64,000 nucleotides of DNA from Symbiodinium natans (taxonomy: Eukaryota; Sar; Dinophyceae; Suessiales; Symbiodiniaceae): NCBI GenBank assembly GCA_905221605.1, contig CAJNDS010002501.1:802501-866500 (forward strand), written 5' to 3'. The notes beneath the pieces are model-generated. The model made no database searches. It was not told the DNA's origin and saw only the letters and a list, made by a program, of their open reading frames with translations. Positions 30,350-43,400 of this stretch are shown here, piece by piece; positions within the stretch are counted from its first letter, which is position 1, and every line of letters starts with the position of its first letter. The position numbers and the translations under genes were made by a program.

Positions 30350-30656
30350 CACCCTAAGCCCTAAGCCTAAACCCTAAACCCTAAACCCGAAGCCCGAAGC
30401 CCTAAACCCTAAACCCTAAACCCTAAACCCTAAACCCTAAACCCTAAACCCTAAACCCTAAACCCTAAACCCTAAACCCTAAACCCTAAACCCTAAACCC
30501 TAAACCCTAAACCCTAAACCCTAAACCCTCAACCATAAACCCTAAACCCTAAACCCCAAACCCTAAACCCTAAACCCTAAACCCTAAACCCTAAACCCTA
30601 AACCCTAAACCCTAAACCCTAAACCCTAAACCCTAAACCCTAAACCCTAAACCCAA
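30350..30656 (-). repeat. Long CCCTAAA array
   Basis: About 40 units, nearly all perfect, in intergenic DNA. Confidence 0.95.
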
Positions 30657-31807
30657 CTCATCGTGCTTAAGCTGCGAAGTAGTCGGAGATCAGGGAGCCT
30701 GCGGTCCAATTGTAAGCGGGCTGGTACCAACCAATGCAGGAGCAGGCACGGATGCAGTTTTTTTTTGCCTACCGATTGACGGACTCGACTTTTTGAAGCT
30801 TCCTTTAGCAGGTCGAAGTTGCGAAATGATTTTGATGGCGTAGTTCATTCACTCTTGACAATGGGCATCAGTGGGGTCTGCCACCACGATTGTCAAAAAC
30901 GCCTCTCAACTTTTTCAGTTTTGCAACTTTTTTGTTCCCAGTTGTCGCCAGCCGCTTCACTAGCCAGCTGAAATTGAAGATAGCCGGGTGCAATGAGGAG
31001 CCTAAAGCATTTCCAAGATTTTAAATGACCTGAAGTATCCATTCTGATGAAATATGAAACCAACTAGCTGTAGAAGCCAAAGCGGCAACTGCCGACGTTT
31101 CAAATTCCTCCTACTGCCGCCTGACAGTTGGGACGCACCATCTCCGCTTCTCGTGCACAGCCAGAAGTGAAATGCATGTGGCGTCCGCGGCACGTTTCAG
31201 TTTCAATCATCTTCACGCTGCTCGTTCTCACAAGACGGGTTGAAAGGTGGTGCTCAAGCCTTACCCGATTGTGATCGCAGTACACAGAACTTTTTGCTGG
31301 GGCTTCGCAGCATCCCTTAAGGGAACTTAGCTTTGTGGTGCAGCATCGAAGTGAGAGGTTTAGGGTTTAGGGTATGGGGTTTCCAGCATCATTAATCACC
31401 CAAGAAGCTCATTCTGATGACAGATGCCCTCTAACATTGGCCTGTTGGCTGAAGAAGCATGAGCCCGGGCAGGTGCGAACAAAGCTGCCTGCAAAGTGAT
31501 CTCGCTCCACTAGGGTTGCGCCTCCACGAATATTCTAACGCCATTTTTTAGCCAGGAAGATCTGTGGGTGGACACGCGAAACGCGTTCATGGCGAAACGC
31601 GTTCATCTGTACAGATGGTGAAGAGTGGCCAGGCCCCTGAGCCGACTCGAAAAGGCAAACCCAGGGGTCTCTTTGTCATAGTTGGGTAGCATTTTACATT
31701 TTTAAGGGTACTAAAGGCCAATAAGGAATATGGAGTTAAGTTTCTAATACTATCCCAACCATGAACAGGGGTAGGCCCCCTGAGGGAGATTTGCATAAAG
31801 AGGATTT

Positions 31808-31917
31808 AGCAGCTTGGGAATCTTCTTTCAGAGGGTCTTTTAAACAGGGCCCTCCTGGAACAATTGATAGTATTTAGGAATCTTTTTCAGAGGTTTTGTT
31901 TTAAGGGGCCATCCTAG
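31808..31917. repeat. M6 dispersed repeat, second copy
   Basis: GGGAATCTTCTTTCAGAGG, AACAATTGATAGTATTTAGG and TTTTAAGGGGCCATCCTAG align with 28225-28335. Confidence 0.6.
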
Positions 31918-31960
31918 CGCTAACGCGCTCTGCAGCCATAAATTCTTGTTCAACCTTAAG

Positions 31961-32056
31961 TTGGGATGTTCCCCCTTCTACTAACAGTCCTGAATAGGGA
32001 TGATAATAGGGGGTACGATCATCCAAATTTAGGACCGTTAGTGTAACGGGGAACAA
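31961..32056. mobile_element. M1 element, right end merged with CCCTAAA
   Basis: Left arm TTGGGATGTTCCCCC is intact; the right end reads GGGAACAACCCTAAACCCTA, so it passes into telomere units. Confidence 0.65.
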
Positions 32057-32137
32057 CCCTAAACCCTAAACCCTAAATTCCCACCCGGCCTGCTCAGGCC
32101 GTACCCGCCCTTTTCTAGGGTGCCTGGACCCAGAAGA

Positions 32138-32218
32138 TGCCCGGCAGTGATGGACACCTTACTGGCTTACTGGGTGGAATGGGTGGAGCCGTTGGAGACT
32201 TACTGGGCCCAACCTCCT
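32138..32218 (+). CDS. Weak glycine-rich small ORF
   Basis: After an AGAAG acceptor-like site the frame reads MPGSDGHLTGLLGGMGGAV then GDLLGPTS and TGA. It follows CCCTAAA repeats, as exons here usually do. Unrecognised and may be chance. Confidence 0.2.
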
Positions 32219-32384
32219 GACCTCTCCCTGCAACCCGCCTGGCCCCCCTGGCCCCCCTGGCCCCCCCTGGCCCCCCCTGGCCGCCCTTGCCCACCCTGGC
32301 CCTTTCCTTTGGACCGCGCAAGGTGAGGATAAGGTGCTTTCAATAAGTTTGCAAGTCATACAGTGCGTATTGAGAGAGCGAAAC

Positions 32385-32505
32385 AGAGAGCGAAGCAGAG
32401 AGAGAGAGAGAGAGAGGCAGAGGCAGAGGCGGAGACGGAGACAGAGACAGAGACAGAGACACAGACCGAGACGGTGACAGAGAGACATAGACAGAGACAG
32501 AGCTC
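32385..32505 (+). repeat. GA-rich tract
   Basis: (GAGA)n passing into GACAGA and GGCAGA hexamers. Confidence 0.85.
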
Positions 32506-33681
32506 TAGAGACGTGCACGCCGCGAGACATACCGAGACAGACACAAACACTGGTGCGCTTGCAGCTCTGGGGACAGGCCGGCCATCCGACTGTCCCCGAA
32601 GCGCGGGAGAAGAAGAGCGAGAGCAGGATGAGAAAAATATGGAAAACAACAGACGGACGACACAGGAAAATTATTAAATACGCCAACATATGTTGCCAGA
32701 GGATGAACAAATAGCAGACATGATATAGTGAGAGAACATAACAAGAGATGGATTCCGATACAGGGCTCAATGTGCGGGAGTGGATGGTTTGGTGGCATGT
32801 TTGGGTTTGTACAGAATTTCGGCTTACTGCTCTGCACCAGTTTTTGCTCTTGTCTAGGATCCTTAAGTGTCCCTTTGGAGGCCTGCGCTCGGCACAGGAT
32901 GGGCAGCAGCTGGAGTGCCTCTTCTTGAAGACCTGAGACTTCACCGCAACAAGCGTCGAGCTCGATGTTCTCCATCTTTGTGACATTTCATGTCAGGTGT
33001 GCAAGTTGCAACATAACAGTCAGCGCAGGCAATAAAGATGGATGCATTCAAATAACCAGTAAGCACAATATTCATTATGATAAAAATAACGGCGTTGCGC
33101 TATGTACGTTACCATATATTCATTCATACTACCGACAATAAATTCTTGACTAAACGGTCATGAATATCGCTCACGTTGACTGTCGCTTCAAAACTTGTCC
33201 CACATGCCTGTCTACCCGAAGCCCCATACCTAAACCCCAGACCCATGCAGTTGCAGTCTGAAGGATACTCTGAGTGTCCAAAAGGTGGGTTGTTTTTGTG
33301 AGTGATCAGCGCCGGGGTCTTTATCCATCTACCGATCTGATTGCATGCATAAACATATAAATCTATATATGGTCACTTCCCTACAATATGGTCCCTTTTG
33401 GGGTCCTGATTAGAAGGCAGCTCCCTCCCCCCCCCCCCCCCCCCCCCCGGCGCCCTCTTATGTAGGGTACCCCGAAAAGGACCATTCAGAGATCTGACCA
33501 TATATATATATGTATATGTATATAACACATATTGTATATCTACCAGCTGTGTGTAGATCTAAAATGTGCTAGGTGTCCGCGCTGACCCAGCACGAGCAAT
33601 CTTTCGACATGCTCAGAGCGGTGTTTTAGGCTTCGTGTTCAAGATCTCGCGGCGCATGCTTCCTTGATACGATGTTTCGGC

Positions 33682-33720
33682 ATGGAACCAGATCTCACGA
33701 AGCAAGTAGCCTTTAAGCAG
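33682..33720 (+). CDS. FMO gene candidate exon 1
   Basis: ATG 33682 reads MEPDLTKQVAFKQ. Using the GC donor CAG|GCCAGC and the acceptor CATAG at 33841, it joins QGYWRDLLAFTWNF in phase 0. A consensus AAG|GTGAGT also lies at 33737 but gives the wrong phase. Confidence 0.45.
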
Positions 33721-36700
33721 GCCAGCACACGGCAAAGGTGAGTTTTCTGATCGGACTAGGCAGAACCTACTTTCAATCCGAGTTTCAATCAGGCTGAAAC
33801 GGCCCCTAGAAGCCCTAAACCCTCAGCCCTATAAGCCATAGCAAGGCTACTGGCGTGACCTTTTGGCCTTCACTTGGAACTTCCGAACACTGGAGGGCAC
33901 TGCGGAGCAGCTCGGTTTCGTACCTGAGGGCCCTGGGGGCATCACATGGGTTTTTTCGACATTGTGGGCCTTCTTTTGGGTGTCTCTGATAGTCTGTTTG
34001 GATGTTCCCCCTTATACTCTCAGTCCTTCGTAGGGATTAAAGTAGGGGGTACTATATCCCTATGAAGAGCCGCAAAATACCATAAACCGTATGCTGGGGA
34101 CCCCCAAAAGGTTGCCCCTGTGTTGGGAAACCCCCTTGGTAGGACTTGTCTACTATTTGCTTACGAACCGCCCCAAAAAATAATCCCTATATTGCCCTTA
34201 TAAGGAAGAATATTTTGTATGTTTTTTCTCGGGGGGGGGGGGGGTTCTTAAGCAAGTGGGACTTGTGGAGTTTCCATCATGGTATGTGCATCTGCGCGGA
34301 AGCTCCCCTCAACCCTCAACCCTGAACCCTCAACCATGAACCCTCAACCCTGAACCCTCAACCCTGAACCCTACACGCTAAACTACCTAAACCCAACACC
34401 CTAAAACCTAAACCCAAAACCCTAAAGCCAAAACTAACCTAAACCCTAAACCCTAAACCCTAAACTAACCTAAACCCTAAACCCCTGGTTGGGCAACGAG
34501 ATCTGGCTAGTTAGTCACAGGCGCAACACGGGAGACACCCACAAGTTCGGTTGAACATCTTGTGCAAGGTTAGGAGCTGGGTGTACTTTGTGTTTTTTTC
34601 TTTTTTGGGGGGTTATTCCTGTTTTTTGGGGCTTTTAAGCAGACCGTTTTTAGGAATAGTTTGAGTTTTTTTGGGGGCAACCTGGGCTACATAGATGCTT
34701 TGTTCCCAGGATTTCCGCCATGCTGCAGACGGTGCTTCCGCGAGTGCAGCCGCATTCATGGACTGTGCAGGACGCCGAATATACGGGTCGGAATAATTAC
34801 TGATAGTATTCCCTTACGGTCCCTTTAGAATACTGTAAAAACCCAAAAACTCTATGATAGTTATGAGGGCCCCTATGTTAAGTCGAAGTTGGGGAATGCA
34901 GGGTTTCCGATTAGCCTCCGCCAGCCAACACGTGTGACACGAGCTTGTCGGCCAAATTCGCCAGAAGAATGATGAATTAATTAAATTTCCACGCATGAAG
35001 TTATATAGTAAGAATAAGTCGTAGTGCTCGTTTTATTTTCGCAAGACAAGTCCCTCTCTAAATGTATTTACACGGGCGCGCGCGCGCGCGGCGCGCGCGC
35101 GCGTGCGCGGAAGTGCGCGCGGAAGCGCGCGCGGAAGCGCGCGGAAGCGCGAAAGGCGTGCGGCACGTCGGTCCATGTTGTACAACAAAGTGTCGCATCC
35201 CTCGCAGTCTGAGAAAGCCTTCTAGTTCCAGCGATGCAAAGTTGCTAAGTACTCATCTCTCCTTGCAAGATCCCGACGCCCTGAAACTCACCACGGAGGA
35301 CTTCGACCTTACACTGTGTAGGTCTCGCAGAGGGGATTGCTTAAACAGCCTTGTTCCCTGCACCTGACTCAGCCTCCCTGTGTCCATACTTCTAACCGAA
35401 CGGTTCTAGAGTTAGACCTGATCTCTGCAATGAAAAATGCCATGGTTCGGGTTTAGAGCAAGGCGTTAGGGCTGCTGCGCAGAAGCGCCAGGAGACGAAG
35501 GTCCTCCCCGACGGTACGGTCGAGGGCTGGTTCGATTTCGAAACAGCAGAGGCTTGTGTGGAGGGCTTTTCATAACTTTGGGGTCCGGGACCCTGCTGTG
35601 GTAAAGGAACATGAGAAATGAGGATGTCGAGGCAGATAGCTTATTCAGTGGAAGATGCCAGGCTGCTGAAGCCTATCAAGGCTATAGACCGGGCTTGAGG
35701 TCATATAGGGAGCCGGAGTTCGGAGAATCCATGCAGCTAAGCCCTTTCAGTTCCATCCTACACCTGTTTGGGCTTCCTTTCGAAGGGAGGCCACAAGCAA
35801 ATGTCGTGATAGGTACCCGATTGGCCAGCCTGATTCGTTTTAGTGGCCTCTGTTTGGGTCACTCGCTAGAGCAACTGTAGAGTCGAGGTTTGGCGCAGGG
35901 AGGAAAGCGTCAGGCCGTGAGGCCCCGTGAAGGCTTGAGGCCCCCCTTGCGGAGATGAGGCTCTTGGGTCTCCCCCCCAAAAAAGTGTCCGCTGGGTGCC
36001 GGTGCTCAGGGGAAATGTCTTCATAGAGGGTCCCACCTTCTTTTTTTTTGCGGGTTCCCCCCCCCCTTGCTAAGCTGGGTGCAACATCTTCAGAGGTCAT
36101 AAACTCCTCTGGCAGGCCAAGTGCATCGGCCAGGTGAGGCTGCGAGAAGGCGCGGCGGAGCGGGTTTAGGGTTTAGGCGTTTAGGGTTTAGGGTTATAAG
36201 GTTTAGGGCGGCCCGTAGCTGTTGCAGCCGGTGTCAGAGTTTGCAAGCAGGCATGTGGGCCCGGCACTCCTGCCGTGTTCATGACTTGCTTGCGAAACAA
36301 CTGCATGACCGATGACAAACACGTCCAAGCAGCAAAGTTATGACCCCACACGAAGCGGAATCCGACTCTGCGCGAGCGCTCATGGCGTAAGAGCGAGCGG
36401 CACACCTTCTGACAATGTCATACTGAGATGTGCATGACGCGTCCTACAGAGTCAACTCAAGCCCGGAATCTCCGACTGCGAGGTCGCTGCTTCACCTTCT
36501 TCACGAGCATGCAGCAGCTCAAAGGGCACGAGGCTCCTTGAACAGGCCCCTAAGCCCCAAGCCCTAAACCCTAAACCCCAAACCCTACACCCTAAACCCT
36601 AAGACCCACATTCTGAGGTTGTTCGGTACTTCAGACTCCGAACTCTCACCTCCGCTAGGAGCAGGTTGGCCTACGCCGGCCGGTGGGCGGGCACTATGGC

Positions 36701-37370
36701 GCCGTGAAGCACCGCGAGGCCGCGCCAAGCCGGACACCATCGGGGGAATCATGGGGAACCTCGGGTTGAGGAGCCCCACCCCGAAACTTTCCAGAATGCA
36801 AGTAAGGGCGTTCAGAGCTTTTGACGGCACAAATGTTGGGACACTGCTACAAGAACTTGATGTGCCTGCACTTTCGTTTACCCTCATCCCTAAACCCTAA
36901 ACCCTAAACCCTAAACCCTAAACCCTAAACCCTAAACCCTAAACCCTAAACCCTAAACCCAACACCCTCAACCCTAAACCCTACGAACCCTGGTTGTGCG
37001 GCAACGATGTCAAGGCCTGGCCGGAGCTCCTCGCGCGTGAGCGAGCGGAGATCGGCGTGACAAGGGAGCCTTTCGCGCCCTTGCTGCATGTGTTGGGGGT
37101 TCGGACCTGGGCATCATGAACCCCCCCTAACCTCTATCCTCTACCTGGGGGTCCAGATGCGATTTCATGTCTTCAGGTTGAAGATGGTAGTTGATCTACA
37201 TAATTACCTGTTCCTCAACGATGCAGAATTCCTGAAATGCTCAAGAAAGAATCCACTGTAGAGGACCCGTAAATCAACAAGGGTTACACGTTGAGGTTCA
37301 AGAGCTCATGCCTCACCCTCACCCTCTCTCTCTCTCCCTCCCTCTCTCTCGCTGTCTCGCTCTCTCTCTG

Positions 37371-37407
<37 letters not shown>

Positions 37408-40400
37408 CTTCCCTCCCTCCCTCTCACCTTCAAAACCCTCAACCCCCAAACCCAAAAGCCCTAAACCCCTAAACCCATGAGTCGCAAACTCGCAGACAAG
37501 GTCGTGATCATCGGAGGTGCCCAGTCGGGGGTCGTTCTGGCGACCTGGCCCAACACTAGTTTCAGGATTGCCAAGAACCCTAAACCCTAGACAGCCCTAA
37601 ACCCCAAACCCCAAACCCCAAACCCCAAGCCCTTTTCCCTAAACCCCAAACCCCAAACCCCAAGCCCTAAACCCTAAACCCTAAACCCTAAACCCTAAAC
37701 CCTAAACAGGCAACCTTCCGGCTTAAGTTCAAGCGCCCGAGGCCCATCCCCAACCCCTCCAAAGACACGCCCCCCTCGCAAGACAGGCGGCGCGACTCCA
37801 GAACCTGGGGGTGCCCTATGTCGTTCTGGAGAAGAACCCAAGTCCAGGCCTTGGGATGCCATGAGGGTTAGGACTTAGGGTTTAGGGTTTCAGGGTTGCA
37901 GGGTTTAAGGGTTGAGGGGTTGAAGGGTTTCAGGGTTTAAGGGTTGAGGGTTTCTGGGTTTAAGGGTTGAGGGGTTTAAGGTTTTAAGGGTTTAAGGGTT
38001 GAGGGTTCAAGGTTTAGGTGAATCCTCTTAAGGCTCAGGAGGTCGAGGGCTTGCAAGTTTCCAGGGGCGAGGAACATGGGAGAGAGCTCGTTCAGGTCAC
38101 TTGTCTGAGTGTGTGTAGCCACGACTCCGCTGCAGATCGCTTGTTTGTAGAAGTGCTATGAGTGGATTCTTACCCTGCTCAGAACCAGCAACTTCGCAGG
38201 AATATGCATACAGACACCTCTAGACCCTAAACCCCATAACCCCTAAGCCCTAAACCCTAAATTAAACCCTGAACCCTAAACCCTTTGGAAGACAGAGCCT
38301 TTCTTCATCCGAACCCGACAGGCCACCAGTGGCGACATCGATACAACTCGCTGTGTGCCTGGCCCTGCATTAGGTCACCAGATGCCCAGTAGTACACTAA
38401 ACCCTAAATCCTAAACCCCTAAACCCTAAAATACCCTAAACTACCCTAATCTACCCTAAACTACCCTAAACCCCAAACCCAAAGCATTTTAAAGCCCAAG
38501 CCCTGAACCCTGAACCCTGAACCCTGAACCCTGAACCCTGAACCCTGAACCCTGAACCCTGAACCCTGAACCCTGAACCCTGAACCCTGAACCCTGAACC
38601 CTGAACCCTATCCCTTCCAACCCCTTTAAGCAAAGCGGGGATCCCTTTCTGCCTGCAGCTCTCTGGGCCCGGACTCTATGGCGCTCAGTATCTCTTGGTG
38701 GGGGGACTTCCAAACTTCGCCAGCCTTTCGAACATCCTAAACAGCTCCCTAAACTCTAAACCCTCACCCTAAACCCTAAACCCTAAACCCCAAGGACTCA
38801 GAATTCAGGGGTGCTGACGTCAAAGGTCGATTGTGACAGTGGAGCTCATGACTGGTTGACGGTATTCGAGCTTCATACGGATTCTGTGAGTGTAAGACAG
38901 TCGTTGAGAGCCTCCTAAGGTTTGGTTCGGCAACCAATGGTCGCTACTCTGAGTCGGTGTGTCACACCTTACGTGTGACCCTTGAGCCCTAAACCCTAAG
39001 GCCCTAATAAGGCCCGAAGGTTTTCAACCATATGCCCTAAACCTTTTTTGGCCTCAAATCTGCCAGGCTTGCATGATCCCGTTTGGGCCTGCCACCTGCC
39101 GTATCTGCCGCCTTTTGGCCTTCTTTTGGGGAGGGTTTGGGGTTTAGGGTTTAGGGTCTAGGGTTTCGGGTCTAGGCTTTAGGGTTTAGGGTTTGGGGAC
39201 GATTTAGGGTTTAGAGGTTTGTTTGGGGGGAGGCCCTCTAGAAAATGGCTTGTTGCACATCTCAGAAGCCTATTAATTTAGGCGCTATTTAATTACTCCA
39301 GATTTCAATTGAACAACAGAAACAAGGAAAGAATGGAGGGAAGGAAAGGAAGACAAGGTTGCCAAGGAAATAGAGGTTGTCTATACTCAATGCCAACAAA
39401 GCCAAGGTTTCCGGAACAGTGGCCGCTGTATGCTCCGAAAGACACTTCGCAGAAATTTGCTCAAGGGGCGTTCCTCTTGCTGTGGTGCTGCTTCTGCTGG
39501 CGTGTGAAATCACGTTACCAATGTTAGGGTGCAAGGCAAGACAGTTTCGTAGACGGGCTGTGAAATGTTTCGGAGGCTGTGGGCTATTGAACCTCCTGGG
39601 GAGCGTGTTCAGGAAGCTTTATGGGAGCTACCCTTCCAAAAATCGAGTTCCTGCTGATCCCAAGTAGTAGAATCTGCTTGGCAGGACCCTTCAAATTTTC
39701 GGGGCCCCCCCCCCCCCCCCCAATGGAACAACCACTACCGGGTGGCCAGAATTCCTTTTTAGGATTCATTCTGAGTGGAGGATGTAACGCAGATCACGTC
39801 ATCCCGACTCTAAGCTCCTCCTGTGCTGTCTGACACCCTTGCATTTACATACTTGGGTTGATGTTTGGGGGCAATTTTAGGGTTTAGGGTTTAGGGTTTG
39901 CGATTTCGAGTCCAAGGACAAGGTGGCCGACTGGCTCGACATGTACGCTCAGATCCTGGACTTGAACGTGCGACTTGGACAGTGACTCTGGTGACTTGGG
40001 CTGTTCCCCCTTACACTCTACAGTCCTTAGTAGGGATTCTAGTGCCCGCCATTATAGTCGTTTAGGGTTTAGGGTTTAGGGTTTAGGGTTTAGGGTTAGG
40101 GTTTAGGGTACCCCCTACTATCATCCCTATCAAGGACTCTTAGTAGAAGGAGCAACATCCCATGTGATGATGCTCACGTTTTTGGCTGGCTATCGGGAAA
40201 GCTTGGTGGCCCGGTGGTGCCCTTTACCCTTTTCTTTTTGTTCTGGGTTCCCTTAGAAAGTGACCAACCCAAAAGAGGCTGCCCAGAAAAGCAAAAAACA
40301 TGATTACTGGGCTACGAAGGAAAAAGCATGCAGGGACGGCCTGTTCTCTAATCTAGTGGTCCCTTTTGTGTAAACTAATTCGTGCATGGACCGGCTGTAT

Positions 40401-43400
40401 GGCAGTGTACACCAACAGGACCTCAGAATACAGCCCCCCGCCCACTATCGAAGCATTCCGGGCACGACTTTCTGAAGCGTATATGATCTGGTGCGGAAGT
40501 TCCGAGCAAGGCAAAGAGCAGGTGCATGGTACGGACAAAATGTTCAAGGTTCACGAGCTTCCCAAACAAATCAACCCCAAATCCCACACCCGAAATCTTA
40601 ACCCGAAGCCCTAAATCCCAAACCCTAAATGCAACGGGTAGTGATTCTCGAAAGGTTGCCTTGCTGAGGTGGACGAAGTCTCTATGCGAGTCGGCGCGCT
40701 GGAACGAGCCCCTTTGCGCTGTTACACGTTCATGCATGTGGCCTTGCGGGGTTAGGGTTCTCCCCTAAACTCTAAACCCTAAGCCCTAAACCCCAAACCC
40801 TAAACCCCAAATCCTGCAGATGTTCAGGCAAACCAAAGACTGGACCCTTTGCCTCGACAGAGACGGCAAGAAGTGCCTTCAGCGGCATGGGCAAAGATCC
40901 CAGTATTGTTTTAGGGTTAAAGGTTTAGGGTTTAGGGTTTCGAAGCGTTCCGGAAAGTGGCTCAACAATGCTTCTACACTGCCGTCTGTCAACTTCAGGC
41001 ATGCTTAGCCACCCGCCACCTGGATATGGTTCAGTTTTGTGAAGCTGAAAGAAACCCTAAACCTGAACATTGGGCCCTAAACCCCAAACCCCAACCCCCA
41101 AGCCCCAGGCCCTAAACCCCAAGCCCTAAACCCCAAACCCTAGGCCCTAAACCCCAAACCCTAAACCCTAAACCCTACGCCCCAAGCCCCAAGCCCCAAG
41201 CCCCAAACCCTTAGGGTGGTCCTGCAGCCGAAGCATGTTGTCTTGGCCACCGGGAACTACGGCCCGCCAAATGTTCCCGACTTTGTGGGCAGCACGTCTG
41301 CCTTCTGCGAGTTTAGGGTTTAGTTAGGGTTAGGATTTAGTGTTTTGCGCTGAAATTTGCGGCTTGGGGATATTGTGTGGCGCTGTTTAGGGCTCAGGGG
41401 TCCTCTTCCCCCCCACCCCCAACTCGTAGCGACTTCTTAAGTAGAATGGTTCTCAAATCCGAACAAATACACAATCCAGCAACCTGAGTCTCGTGGGCTA
41501 CAGGAGCCGGTCGATAGGCTCTCGACAAGATTCCTGTGAACAGGTTGGAACCCTCAACCCCAAACCCTAGTTGGTGTCTCTGAGATTCTTCTCTAGTGTC
41601 AGTGGTTTGTTTCGGGGTACTTTGGGCCGAAGCAGGGGTTCAGGTTTTAGGGGTTAGGCTTGGGTAATCCCACTTGCGACAGGGAGGTGAAGCAAATGTG
41701 TAGCCACCATGTATATAGCAGGCATGTGGCAAGGCCCGTAGCAGGCACGAAGCAGGCATGTGGCAAAGTACGCCCATGGGGGGCAATGAAGGCCTAGCTT
41801 CTGCTAGCATTGTCAATGCCAATGCAGGCGCATTGAAGCAAGAGAGAACTGAATATGGTTCAGTTTCATCTATCTTGAGTCAGGCCAAGAACTCGTCCTA
41901 TGTCACTGACATGCGATTGAACTTAAGGGTAAGGGAACCTTAAGGCCCCGTCAACGTGAGGTTGAAGGAAAACTGCAGTTGCGAGAAGCGACATGCAAGA
42001 GGTTTCAACCGTTTCTTTGCGCATAGGATCGAAACTCAATGGGAGTTACTTGGATGGTGCGTAATCGCGTTGAATGAGTTTTTTTGTTTCTTTACTCCGA
42101 AAGTTGGCTCCTAATTCCATTTAGGACTGAGTTCACTCACATCGGGTCTGCGGCTGAATTGAACATAAGTTTTCACTGACAGCCGCAGCCTGAGGAACTC
42201 AGACCTTTCAGGGCCAGATGATGCACTCCTCGGCGTTCGAAGGCGGCGCTGCCTACGCTGGGAAGAGCTTTCGCCCAATGGTGGATGCAATTGAAGCTTC
42301 ATTTGTCGGGCGATGCTGTATAGACGGCATTCAGCTTCTTGCGGGTTTAGGGTTTAGGGTTTGGGGTGATTAGGGTACCGAGGGATACGGAGATGGTGTG
42401 CAGAGCGTTTTGTGTGCTCATCAGGTGACTCTGGCAGCTACTTGTTGATTCAATGCTTCCAGGGAAGAGTAGTGGCAGGTATTTAATTCGGCTCCTGTGC
42501 TAGCAGATCCATGCAGTCGAGGAAAGTCGTGGTTGTTGGGTCCAACACCTCGGCGCATGACATCTGCCAAGACCTCTGGGAGCATGACGCCACTCGAACC
42601 CGCAGACTATATGGTCTGCGTTTTTTGGGGTCGGTGTTTTGTGTACCCTGCAACCTCAACCCGCCCAAAACCCTTGACATGTTACTTGCGGCGCAAAGAG
42701 GAATCCCAGTGTCTCATCTATCAGCCTATCCTTCTTCCACAATATAGGGTTCAAGGGTTTAGGGTTTAGGGTTCAGGGTTTTAGGGATGTCAGCAAATCC
42801 CAAACCGGGACGCCCCTCTTCTCACACCGATGCAGATCCTGAAGCTCATGTTTTGTTGTAGATGAACTCGCCACCCCCGTAGCATCTGGCAGGATATCCC
42901 CGTGCCGACTGAATTTTCCCCACACCCTTGACCTGAAAGACTCCGTGTTGCCTTCTGCGAGGCTTCTGTCGCCACTAACCCTAAACCCTAAACCCTAAGC
43001 CTAAACCCTAAACCCTAAACCCTAAACCCTAAACCCTAAACCCTAACCCCCACATTTTGTAGTTCCGAGGCTTCCGTGACCATGCTTCAGCGCAGCTCTA
43101 CGACCATCGTCTCCACAGCGGCGCTCCGGGAGGTCCTCCTCAAGGCCAGGATGGGAGGTTGGGGGTTTAGGGTTTGGGGTTTGGGGTTTAGGGTTCAGGG
43201 TTTGGGGTTTAGGGATGTTTAGGGTTTAGGGTTTGGGTTTTGGGGTTTGGGGTTTGGGGTTTAGGGTTTAGGGTTTAGGGTTTAGGGGAGTTTAGGGTTT
43301 GGGGGTTTAGCGGTTTAGGGTTTTAAAGGTTTAAAGGGTTTAGGGCTTAGGGGAGTTTAGGGTCTGGGGTTTGGGGATTACAGGGTTTTGGGTTTAGAGT

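Larger units (their letters stand above)
29877..33681. other. Gene-poor intergenic stretch
   Basis: Contains short duplicated units after the Mei2-like stop, a (GA)n tract (29949-29972), an M3 element (30130-30235), a 300-base CCCTAAA array (30350-30656), an M6 repeat (31808-31917), a damaged M1 element (31961-32056), a CCCCCTGG tract (32238-32285) and a GAGA/GACAGA tract (32385-32500). No coding region was recognised apart from a weak glycine-rich ORF at 32138-32218. Confidence 0.5.

Noticed and set aside
25445-30656. A true chromosome end
   Set aside because: Arrays of both orientations are interleaved with coding exons over the whole window, so they are internal.
32159-32986. 275-codon open frame on the minus strand
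   Set aside because: Its length comes from the GAGA/GACAGA tract and the CCCCCTGG tract. No family resemblance, and all supported genes are on +.
33737-33745. Consensus donor AAG|GTGAGT as the end of the first FMO exon
   Set aside because: Leads to the wrong phase for GYWRDLLAF; the GC donor at 33721 fits better. Kept as an alternative in the exon entry.
38489-38713. ORFs reading GFRVQGSGFRVQG and similar (also 14222, 18160, 20830, 22198)
   Set aside because: These are translations of TTTAGGG/TTCAGGG heptamers, which stay open because seven-base units avoid stops in some frames. No independent protein signal.
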